Under the pieces are notes generated by a model that had not been told where the DNA came from, ran no database searches, and worked only from the letters and a program-made list of their open reading frames with translations. Positions 44,757 through 54,609 of a DNA stretch of 64,000 nucleotides are shown piece after piece. The stretch covers positions 178,935 through 242,934 of the forward strand of contig QWDQ01000040.1 of NCBI GenBank assembly GCA_003868215.1, read 5' to 3'. Position 1 is the stretch's first letter; every line of letters begins with the position of its first letter. Made by a program: the position numbers and the translations under genes. Source of the DNA: Pseudophaeomoniella oleicola. Taxonomy: Eukaryota > Ascomycota > Eurotiomycetes > Phaeomoniellales > Phaeomoniellaceae.

Positions 44757-46262
44757 TCACCTTACTTTCTTCGCTCCTGCTGTACTGCCACCAACCCTCA
44801 TTCGTCTTCCTTCCTTCCAGGCTCTGTCTCGGTCCCGGTCCCGGTCCCGCTTGCTCGAGCTATTGAAGCCCAAGAGAAGCAACGTCCTCCTCGCAAGCTT
44901 GATAGGGAAGTTTAGGGCTGTCCAGACTGCTTTCATTGGTAGTGTGACCACTGAGCTAGCCCCTTTCAGGAGGATGACGGCAAAGTTGTTACTCTGATAA
45001 TATTTCTGTTGTTGCTGTACGCTTCTTTGTGCGGCAGCTGCGATGACAAGAGCATCTTGAAGGCGATTTTCTAGATCTTGTATACGTGCATCTGTTTGCA
45101 TCGAGGAGAGTGTAGTGCGCTTCTCGTAGCGACGGACTGCACGATTCAAAGCGTCAACTTCGGACTGCATTGACTTTGTGACATCGGAGGTGAGTTGTTC
45201 GGTGGCAGTTGCTTGCTCTGCAGTCGCCGTCTCTTCTGCGGCTTGCTTTTCGGCTTCGTCGGCAATATGCGCCTCTAGCTCCTCGATGCGGCGAGTCAGA
45301 TCAAGTACCTCGTTTGTGTTGGTCGGGTTGAGGGAATCCGAAAGGCTCTCTGTAGAGACCACTTTTTGCAGGTAGAGAGTTCGGCTTTGTATCATTTTGA
45401 TCAAATGCGCTAATGGCCGAATCTCTGCTGCGAGAAGAAAGACTGTAAGGTTGTAGTTAGAGACCAAACCTTCGGAGGGTCTAGACAGTTGCGATCTTAT
45501 GGCGTGGAGCAGCCATGCACCAGCCATGGGAAAGACAAAGCATGACAGCAAAGCCAGGAGCTCGTGAGCTTGGAGTTCTTTTTGTGCTGCTTCCGCAGCG
45601 GGAGATTTGGGAGAAGACGGCCTTTTCTTTGAAAGGATACCATGTTTGGGAACAGGGAGCTCTTGAGACGAAGAGAGAGCAGGATCATCTGAATCTGAGG
45701 CTTCGTTTTCTTCCTCAATGATAGGATCGAACATCGGTGGCCACGGCTCGTCAGGTGGTCTGATCGCTTGAGCTGAGCGATACCACGTCCTTGTCACACG
45801 TCAGAATGAGGTCCAACAGATAGTCAACAGATTATTTTGAGGGCCATACCATGGAATTCGGACAGACCAATTGAGAAAGACAGCGGCGAGTGACAGGAGA
45901 GTAAGATCGGTCACGACTGCACTACCACCTTCGAATATGAGACCAGCGACAGCTGGCAGTAAAGCCAAACCAAGCGGGATAGACTGCCATCCCGATCCCT
46001 CATGATCAGTATGCATGCTAGGTCTCTTCTCCGCTCGAGGGAATAATAGATCATCTGTTGATGCCTTCAAGGCTTTCTTGGTATCAGATAATTCCGAGAA
46101 AATAGAACTCCGTCTTCGCTTGAGCGTCTTCATATCACCCGACGAAGCAGCCCTATTCAGACCACGGTGCCTAATTCCGGACGGTGCCGTTGCCGGAAGT
46201 GGTGGAGTGTTGCTGGTCTGGCCACTGTTTTGAGTTGTTGGCACTGGTCGTGAAGACATCAT
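44757..46262 (-). CDS. uncharacterised fungal membrane protein with central coiled coil
   Basis: Exons are 46262-45850 and 45789-44757, with a 60-base intron (GTATGG..AAG) joining SVRIPW to TWYRSAQAI, 481 residues. The in-frame GTG further upstream is not needed; tandem ATGs at 46262 and 46259 begin MMSSRPV. The layout is a disordered basic N-terminus containing TLKRRRSSIFSELSDTKKAL, then two or three hydrophobic spans (about 95-137 across the splice; near 205-230; near 240-262). A heptad-rich Glu/Ala coiled coil follows (about 280-390), then a hydrophobic/amphipathic stretch and a basic tail with an RDRDRDRDR run. The organisation resembles conserved hypothetical proteins of other moulds, from memory. 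I do not recognise a function; an organelle-membrane scaffold would be one guess. Confidence 0.8.
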
Positions 46263-47391
46263 GATCTTTGTAGAAATTTGGTATGTATTGCAGGACACTT
46301 CTCGTCAAACGGTGACCAGATGACCACTGGTTGCAAAGCAAATGGCAAAGACAACGGAATCAATTATGATGCACTCATCCAGCGACGGCTGCAGTGACTT
46401 GAAATCGTGGTAAAGCGGATAGTCGATGACCACCTCTTCCATTGCATAAGAGAAAGACGGAGCAGATAACGTCGAGTCGACTAGAGGCCGCCAACTGACG
46501 TCTTCCCTGTCCTTAAATGCCAATGCGATCCCGGTCAAACAGATAGCGACAATGCCCGATCATCTTGGATTTCTGTTTGGATGAGATGAAATGTGCATTA
46601 CTCGATTCTTGTTTTGACCCTGAGCGATGGACGAATAGTAAACTGGCAAGTCCGGAGAGGCAGTCGGCCAATCAACGTTCATCGGTCCCTGGCAGGATTC
46701 GTGCCTGACATGAACTCACTCTAACGTTACTGTAGGTACAAACACACCAACTTAAAGAAAACTGCTTGGTCATAGGGAGAATTAGAGACGAGACCTAGAT
46801 CGGTATTTCCATGAATGCGAGGACTTCAATGCGATCTCTTTGATGACATACAACGAAGAACTACACCAGATATCACGAAAACTGCTGTTCAGGTAATCAT
46901 AGAAACATGTATCCTGCGACAGAGTTGATTCTGATCAACATGCATTCCCTTTGATCCGGTGCGCTTCAAGCAACGTTTGGACCTCTTCGCTCTCTACCTT
47001 ACTTCCCAGACCTGTGATGGCTTCTTCAACATATATTCTTGTGCTCGACGTACCATTCAGCTGCCAGGTAAGCCGAACAAACTATCATATGCCTTTATTT
47101 ACCAACGACAGGAAGCAATCCAGGGATGGAAGATATAATCGAATTAATATTGTCTGAGTGAGTAATAACACGACATGTGGGAAAATCTGAGAATAATCTA
47201 CGTGAAGGCGATGATGCATCAAATGGGTATCTCGAACGAAAGCCACCCCTGCTCCCATGCTCCTTCATCATCCCCATGTAAACCAACAACGCCTGCGCTT
47301 CCAGCCAGGGTGTGAATCCAGCACAAAAGAAAAAGAAAAGGAGATAACAACGAAGGACTATCACTCTCGTCTGACAACGGTTTCGACATCA
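46263..47391. other. intergenic between two minus-strand genes
   Basis: The 5' flank of the membrane/coiled-coil gene and the 3' flank of the Erf4-domain gene. A small minus-strand frame from ATG 46442 to 46305 (45 codons) sits just upstream of the start and could be an upstream ORF in the leader. No other gene is seen. Confidence 0.45.
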
Positions 47392-48765
47392 TTAGATCTG
47401 TTTCGATCTGGTCGACTGCTCATCCTCCCCGATGACCCGAACTTGGGGGTCTGGTATCTGGATATCTAAAGTCATATAGCCTGTCCTCCGCAGAGGAATG
47501 ATCTTGACCCCTTGTTTAACCCCGTAGTCTGCATTCCACTTCTCAAGCCAGGCTTCGAGATCTCTTAATCGTGCCTTGATCCCAGCAAGGCCAAGATCTT
47601 CCCACACCCAACCAGTGAGCAGTCCTAGCACGCTATCAAGGATGTTTCGCGTTGAGTATGGATCAAAGGTCGCAACCAGAGCCTCATTGACCCTAGTAAC
47701 AATTGTCCGGAATTGATCTTCTGGCACCATTGGGTCGAGAATTTCTGGGTAAAGATTAGAGAATGTGGGGGCCAGGTCACCTTTCACCATCCAGTCTCGC
47801 CGTATGCGAATGATACGCGTAGCCTCGTAATCGGCGGAATCCAGAGGCACGTGAGGATTTGAATGCGGATAGCATGGATGCTGGGGGCCCCAAGCCAGTT
47901 CTTCGGCAACAGAAGGAGCGCCGCTCGCAGCCTGGTCTTGCGTGTCCACTGTCACTGATCTCTGCGAAGCGTTATAGGTTCCAGGAAGCGAGCTTCTTGA
48001 CCGGTGCGATCGTATTGAAGACTCTGATTTTCGGTGACGCGGTGGGCGTGCTGGCATATCTTCCAGTGCCGCTCCATACGTCTGCGTGAACCGTGATGCA
48101 CCGCTTTGCGATCGTTTGCCATCCTCTGGTAGCCCGGATTCGACATCCCGCTCAGTGTCTTCCATCTTTTCTGTCTGTGTTGCCATGGTAGATAGGCCAG
48201 TCGGACCAGCAAAACCAGGAGAAGGTGGCTCCGATGGTCTGAGTGAAGACTGAAAGCTCGTGCGTTGTTGTGACCTCGGAAGACCAACACTGCTGCGCTT
48301 GCTTTCAATTTCGTGTGTCGCAACTACAGGACTTTGTTCGACCGTCTGAGAACCTGGAGAGGAGTGACGAGATCTCCTCTGTTCCGGCAATGATAGAAGC
48401 GATGTTCTTTCTTGACCAGCAGGGACTGCAGCTGCAGCAGGCTGTTGGATGTTCACGGGTGTTGGTCGAGGAAGAGCGTTGACCGGATTCCAGAGATGTG
48501 TAGAAGCTCCACGCAATTGTCCCACACGCTGTGGTGCTGGCGGAGTGGATCTAGAGAAAAGCGCGTTCAAAAGCGAACGCCTTTGGCGAGGACGAGTAGT
48601 CGTGGGAAGCTCGACCTGGAATCGTGGTAAAGCAGTCGGCGGAGATGGTGGTGGTCTCGGTGGAAGGAATAGATCGTGAGGAACGTGAGAAGTTGTATTT
48701 ATGGGTTCAAGCACAAGTCTCTGACCCCGGATTGGTCTCTTTTCAGCCGCGCGCGGTGATAGCAC
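47392..48765 (-). CDS. erf4: Erf4/Shr5-domain protein, Ras palmitoyltransferase subunit (5' end unresolved)
   Basis: The large exon ends with TAA at 47394-47392. The frame is open back to about 48930 but has no ATG until well inside the protein (MATQTEKMED), so an upstream exon must supply the start; 48765 is only an in-frame GTG. The N-terminal half is Pro/Ser/Arg-rich. The Erf4 (golgin A7/Shr5) domain covers roughly the last 130 codons (TRIIRIRRDWMVKGDLAPTF, DPYSTRNILDSVLGLLTGW, ARLRDLEAWLEKWN). In yeast Erf4 partners the DHHC enzyme Erf2 to palmitoylate Ras at the ER. A possible acceptor is the CAG ending at 48888, with an ATG at 48959 as one candidate start, but the donor is unclear. Confidence 0.82.
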   Translation of the reverse strand: MLSPRAAEKRPIRGQRLVLEPINTTSHVPHDLFLPPRPPPSPPTALPRFQVELPTTTRPRQRRSLLNALFSRSTPPAPQRVGQLRGASTHLWNPVNALPRPTPVNIQQPAAAAVPAGQERTSLLSLPEQRRSRHSSPGSQTVEQSPVVATHEIESKRSSVGLPRSQQRTSFQSSLRPSEPPSPGFAGPTGLSTMATQTEKMEDTERDVESGLPEDGKRSQSGASRFTQTYGAALEDMPARPPRHRKSESSIRSHRSRSSLPGTYNASQRSVTVDTQDQAASGAPSVAEELAWGPQHPCYPHSNPHVPLDSADYEATRIIRIRRDWMVKGDLAPTFSNLYPEILDPMVPEDQFRTIVTRVNEALVATFDPYSTRNILDSVLGLLTGWVWEDLGLAGIKARLRDLEAWLEKWNADYGVKQGVKIIPLRRTGYMTLDIQIPDPQVRVIGEDEQSTRSKQI

Positions 48766-48930
48766 TGGCTGGTTTGGTTGCGAGCTTGGAGACGCCGTGG
48801 TTGAGGAGAGATCGAGTACGGAGCTGATCTCCTCGGTTGTGCAGGAAACGTTATTAAGAGGAGATGCAGTTGCAGTTGCGATAGGCGCTGTAATCCAATG
48901 AAAGACGGATGTCGAGTGCCCCCGAGAACA

Positions 48931-50982
48931 CTATTTTCTTCGCTAAAACGCTTCTGCATTGGTGCTATCGCCCAAGAACACGAATAAGAAAAGGAGTTCA
49001 GCGGCCGCGTAGGACACTGGAATCTCTCCTCACCAACATAATATCGTCGTTTGCAACTGAGATCGTGTGATGTCGAATATGAACAGATTGACTGGATGCC
49101 AGTGGGAGAGAAAAGAACTAAAGTAGTATGGATAGAGGTCCTGTACTGTAGGAGGGCGTAGGTACCCGATTGTTGGTGCGCCAAATTGCTTCGATACCTC
49201 AACCGCAAAGTATCTAATTAGAGACGAACAGGAAATCTTACGGCTTAGGGCTGGGACTAGGTTCAAGCAACTTCACATTGGGAACATGCTGTAAAGTAGA
49301 CTGGCGGCTTTATCGTATCATATTTATTCTACATCTTGTGCGTTACATACACTACCCAACCTTTCGCATGAACTTGAATTGGTAGTAATCATTGACTTCT
49401 GTTCAAGCCGACCTACGCAGCCTATGCCAAAAGTCATGCGCTCGTGTAATTACCAATCCAAGGTATAGTATCCCTTTTGGAAGTTGTAGGAAGCCATTGA
49501 CGTCCTCAGACACTCAGGAATAGACTAGACTATCGAGACGATCCATATAGTTCGCCTACTTAGTCTGCCTCTCCAGATGTCAGTGATCGGAGACTGGAAG
49601 CCTGACGCAGAGTGAATCACTTGATTCTCGCCTCGTATAGTGCTTTGGGTGATAGTCCCGAGGATCGCATGAATCTGATCTCGGCAACGCCCTATATCAT
49701 ACGCGCAATCCCTTGCTGACCACCGTGAGTTTTAGTGTATGAATTTGTCACAGCATGCTTCAGGCGTCAGTACGCGAATTCTCATATCCATACAAGAAAA
49801 ACGATAAGTTGATGGGAGACATCGGGATCTGTCGCCTTGTCCTCCCAGATGTAGAGGTATTCATGCCACAGGTCTACTATTCGGTATATCCAAACAGCAG
49901 TTGTCTCACAATGCCAACCGAACGCTGTTGGTATCGTGTCATCCGGAATGTTTTAATGTTGATCCGGTCTGTCCAAGATGTTCATGTCCTCGTTGTAATC
50001 TCCTTTCCGTCAGCTTTCTAGAAAGGTTCATATATTAGATTGTGATGGATTCCCTGCGAGCCTGTCTCACAAATCGAGTGGACCAACGCTCCACTTAGAA
50101 GGCCCAACCTGTTGGTTCCGTCGATAGTGCTGTTCTTTGGTCTAGTCCTCCACTTCCCAAGAGAGGCAAGCATTCGAAAGTTTGCAGATCTGAGGGTGTC
50201 ATGAGGAGAGTAAAGTAGACCATGATAGCCTGTCGCTGCATTTGTTAGAAGCGTGTCTCCGGCCTCTTCCCTGCACTGCTCTCACAGCCAGGACACAATA
50301 CGTTTACCCAACGTCCCTCAGGCGGATACGGTGAGTGGCTCGACTTTCAGTCTCTATTTTGGCACAGGCCCTCCTGTGTTTCGTGACTGAGGCGGCTGAG
50401 AGTGTTCTGATGTGTGAACCTGCCAGTCTTTGATATATTTGAGCATGTAGAATCTAACATATACCTTATGCACTCGGTAACTACTGTTTTGAACGATATG
50501 AGCTATAGAACGAGAGTTTCTTGTGATGCAATAAGAACGATTATAACAGACGAGACTGGGCGAAGACTGGACACATTCAGATTCTGTACCGAAATATAAG
50601 CATCCCATATACAGGCCAATGTGGATGATGTATCATTGTACAAATACTGACGTCTGCTGTGACGTCGGTGTGCTCGACATCAATGTTCACCGTTCACGTA
50701 GCCGGTCGAGAAATCAACAAGAGTTGAGAGTGATGTATGTTGAACTTAGGAAAAACTCTTTATATCCCACGCAAGCTGAGCGTCTCTCACAGCTCCCCAA
50801 TTGTTTCCAATCCACCGGATATCGCATTGGCCCTCGATAAAATATCATGATAGGCGGTTGATTTCGTAATAACAAGGTCCAAGATAATCTTCTTCGAGAT
50901 GTCGGATAGCTCACAGATCAAGGCGTGGTAATACACACACTTCCTTGTTGGAAGGATCTCTCATGACTCGACTTTCGACTTT
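48931..50982. other. intergenic, no gene seen beyond a missing Erf4 5' exon
   Basis: It should contain the first exon of the Erf4-domain gene close to 48900-49050. The rest, about 2 kb, has only short unsupported frames and holds the 3' flank of the mitochondrial SSB gene. Confidence 0.45.
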
Positions 50983-51540
50983 CTAGATCCCATCGGATGT
51001 GAATGGGGCATTCTCTTCCCGTGCGCGACCCTTGAGGATCTCCACGCTCCTCTGCACAACGTTTAGAGCGCTAACGTTCTTCCCTGTATCCTTGTCCACA
51101 TAGGTATTCAAGCTTGCATCGCCCTCGACATAGACAAGTGTCCTTTGATAGTTGTTAGCAATCGTTGTTCAAAGGATCCTTGGCACAGTGGATAACAGGG
51201 TGACCTGCTGCCAGACTTGTCTGGTTCTGGGGTCATCTCAGGAGATATGGACGTACCCTTTCTGCATGCCTGCCAGGAATTCCCTCGCCCGCGTGCCCTC
51301 TGGTGCAGGGTTGAAATTTGCGATTCTGTACCAGGAAGTGTGCTGCTGACCTGAATCATCGCGCGGCCCACTACCAACGGCAAGAGTATAACGTAGGTAT
51401 TCCTTCCCGGCGGACGTAGTACGGAGCTCTGGGTCAGCAGCTAGACGGCCGATTAATTGAATTCTAGCGAGCTGGGAAGAAGGAGTGCTTGAGAAAGCAC
51501 GGCGTCCGATGAGCGGGGTGAGGCGACGTGTAAAAGACAT
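50983..51540 (-). CDS. rim1: mitochondrial single-stranded DNA-binding protein (Rim1-like)
   Basis: Exons are 51540-51257 and 51142-50983, with a 114-base intron (GTACGT..AAG), 147 residues. ATG 51540 gives MSFTRRLTPLIGRRAFSST, a basic, Ser/Arg-rich presequence typical of mitochondrial import; the in-frame codon upstream is TTG. The OB-fold SSB domain follows: ARIQLIGRLAADPELR, GKEYLRYTLAV, the SWYRI strand, REFLAGMQKG, then in exon 2 TLVYVEGDASLNTYVDK and ALNVVQRSVEIL. It coats single-stranded mitochondrial DNA during replication. Exon 2 is short, so the domain is only evident after splicing. Confidence 0.93.
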
Positions 51541-52581
51541 CGTGAGCAGTCGTTCAATCGATGTCAAGGATGGTAGAGTTATCGTGATGGGTTAATCAAA
51601 AGGCGAATTCGTGAGTCTGGCTAACAATCTCGGGGGATCTTCAGAACCTCACACTATGGATTTTGACAGAGTGTCAAGAGACGTGCAATGCCCAACTTTG
51701 TTCAAGGGATGCGAAATCGACTTTGTCGCAGCACTGCTCACAACCTGGGTTTGATAGCGCAATGCTATCTTGACAGACTAGTATCAAGGGACGCGATTAG
51801 CATAGCTTGGAATCACGTGATCGAGATGATTAGGACGCGTTCAGGTAGGTGTCGCGGCGCGTTCCTAAATACGAGATCTTCATTGATTAATTACATACTG
51901 CCTGAGGCCTGGTTACAACCAAAGTACTAGCAGAGGTCCAACTTCATAGTCTCTCTGATTCAACAAGAAAACGCATTGTCTAATCTATAACATATCACTT
52001 ACCGAGAGGCCTTGTTATAGAGATCCTGAGCCTTTTCTTCTTCATTGTAATCATCCTGCGTATTCTAACCGCATCAGGTGGTAGAGACAACCGCCAGTTC
52101 TGAACTATATTGGCGTTGCATGATGCACTGACGATTCTATGCTTGGCTACCTTTCCGGAGAGTGATCATCTACCTCACAGGACGGGGTGATCTTTTTGAC
52201 ACAGTTGAGCTATTGTACCATTGTAGCTAGCTACCTTACCTTATACCAGGCGGATCGATGCCCATCTATCGTAGACCTAAGGTTCGCATGCCGAGATAGC
52301 ATCATGTGGGACCACATTCGGACCTTCTCCACATTTCGGTCCTCTGCGATGGAATTTCTATTCGCGATGTCATAAGTTGATGTACTTCACATAGAAGGAA
52401 AGGCTGAAAGTGTAACGTGTCAGAGGATGCAGGGGCATTCAATCCTTGGAATGGACGAATGAAGTTCTTGAGAAGGTGCAGCTCCTAGAATTTATATTAC
52501 CATTCACATCGACGCCACGCGAACAGCCTTCCGAACCACTCCAGACAGCGAAGCATCGTTAGAGTCTAGCACGTCGAGACT
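51541..52581. other. divergent promoter region mitochondrial SSB / Tcd
   Basis: About 1 kb between opposite start codons with no supportable gene. Confidence 0.5.
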
Positions 52582-54330
52582 ATGTCCTCATTTTTACAAC
52601 GACATACCTCGAGCCAGCAGTTCCAGCTGGGGACAGCGGCTCTGGTTGGGGCTGTTGTTGCGGGCGGCGCACTTCTTTCCGTTCAGGCAGCCATACGTCA
52701 TGGGAGAGTCATGGCGTTGAAGAAAAGCATACCGACATTGGAAGAGGAGGATGCAAATGATGACACTAGGCACATCGATGTAAGATAATTTGATGTAGTA
52801 TACAGATCATATGGCTAACGAAACGGCCTTTGCTGCAAGTGAAGCTCACAGAATATGGATTTGCGAACACGAAATCATATACCAATGACGAGGCAGCGAG
52901 AAGAGAAGACGAGCTTGCGGCTGTGATCGCTGGAAAAGCGCGGAAAGGCGACTATGCTGAGGGTATGAAGCACATAAATGATGGGATCAGAGGGGGCTGA
53001 CCAGGTTTCAGAACTTATTGCTGAGCAGCTCACACGTTCATCCTCTTTCCTGACGCCAGCGGGCCTTGGAAAGGTGCGCGACTCTTTCGTTATCGTTGTT
53101 GGACTCGGAGGGGTTGGATCCCATGCAGTGACTGCTCTTGCACGATCAGGGGTCTCACACATCCGACTTATCGATTTCGATCAAGTCACGTTATCGTCCC
53201 TCAACCGTCACGCTCTAGCAACGCTTGCCGACGTCGGTACACCTAAGGTTCATTGCGTTCGTAAAAGGCTGGAACAGATCGTCCCATGGGTGCATTTTGA
53301 TTGCCGCAACGAGCTTTATTCTTCTGATGCGGCCGGTACACTTCTTCAACCATGGTCCCTAGACACGACCTCAACGTCATCCGCAGGAGATGATTTTGTT
53401 GGCCACAAACCCGATTTCGTCCTCGATTGTATTGATAACATCGGATCGAAGGTTGCTCTACTCCACTACTGCCATACCCACTCAATTTCAGTCATATCAT
53501 CTATGGGCGCCGGCTGCAAATCCGATCCTACGAGAATCTCTATCGGCGACATTTCTGCCAGTATCGAAGATCCTCTGTCCCGCTCAACTCGTCGTCGCTT
53601 AAAGCTCATGGGTGTCCAGTCTGGTATCCCCGTCGTGTTTTCGACCGAAAAACCGGGTCCAGGGAAAGCATCGCTCCTACCCCTCGACGAGGAAGAATTC
53701 CAAAAAGGCTCTGTAACCGAGCTGGGGGTCCTACCTGATTTCCGAGTTCGAATTCTTCCTGTCCTGGGCACAATGCCTGCTATATTTGGATATACCTTAG
53801 CAAACTATGTGATTTGCAAAATTGCAGGATATCCGTTGGACTTTATCGCAGGTCCACGAGGTCGCGATAAATTATACGAACAGATACTCTCCAATCTGCA
53901 AGGTTTCGAAGAGCGTCTCGCACGCTGGCAGGAAGATCAACGCGTATCTTCCAATCCAAGCCTGACGAAGCGCGACATCTATGGCCTCCGCGTCCCAGTA
54001 AGCAAAGAAGACGTCGCTTACATATACGAAGAAGTATACCGTGGCCGCTCCGTCGTCAGCGGCCTCTCCACACGCCTAGTCCTCATACGGTGGAAGAGAC
54101 CAACTCCATCCGGTGGCTTCGGCGCCGTCGAAGAGTGGGAAAAAGAAGGCCAGAAATCCGTCGACCTGAAGTTGAATGATCTGGTGCTCTTGACAAAGGA
54201 AGAGGCCGCGCGGCACGAGAAACAGGTGCTGATCGGTGGGCAGAAAGTGGAAGACGTGTATCCTCAGGATGTGTTGGATCTGGTGGAGAGGAGAAGGAAA
54301 GAGGAAGAAGGGTATGAAAATTATAGATGA
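52582..54330 (+). CDS. tcd1: tRNA threonylcarbamoyladenosine dehydratase (Tcd1/TcdA-like)
   Basis: Exons are 52582-52779, 52845-52962 and 53012-54330 (introns GTAAGA..AAG and GTATGA..CAG), 544 residues. Phase decides the second acceptor: the CAG before GAACTT-type sequence at 53012 keeps the frame and gives DYAEELIAEQLTRSSSFL. Residues about 17-38 form a membrane helix (GTAALVGAVVAGGALLSVQAAI). The ThiF/E1-like adenylation domain has the nucleotide loop VVGLGGVGSHAV, then IRLIDFDQVTLSSLNRHALAT, and DCIDNIGSK. Such enzymes use ATP to cyclise t6A37 into ct6A in ANN-decoding tRNAs. Yeast Tcd1 and Tcd2 sit on the mitochondrial outer membrane, which fits the N-terminal helix. Confidence 0.93.
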
Positions 54331-54609
54331 TTTAGATACTGGATAAGTCTGGGCATGTCCTCCTCGGATATAAGGAACGGGAAGGACTCATGCTGCTACC
54401 CACTCTGTTATATACTTTGTATTGCAAGTGTACATTACTATGGGACATTGTAGTTACTCTGCTCCAGTAATCCTTCTTTTGGAGCCTCATCCTGTCCTAA
54501 ATTTGATCTGCTCCCAATCACAGGAATTTAAAAAAAATGAACCCCCTCGCTCGAGATATAAAAAAAAGGAGACACCTGAAGCACACACATCCTCCATCTA
54601 CGGACGTCC

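Noticed and set aside
44835-44860. Tandem GGTCCC repeat taken as a non-coding element
   Set aside because: It is the coding sequence of the RDRDRDR run in the membrane/coiled-coil protein.
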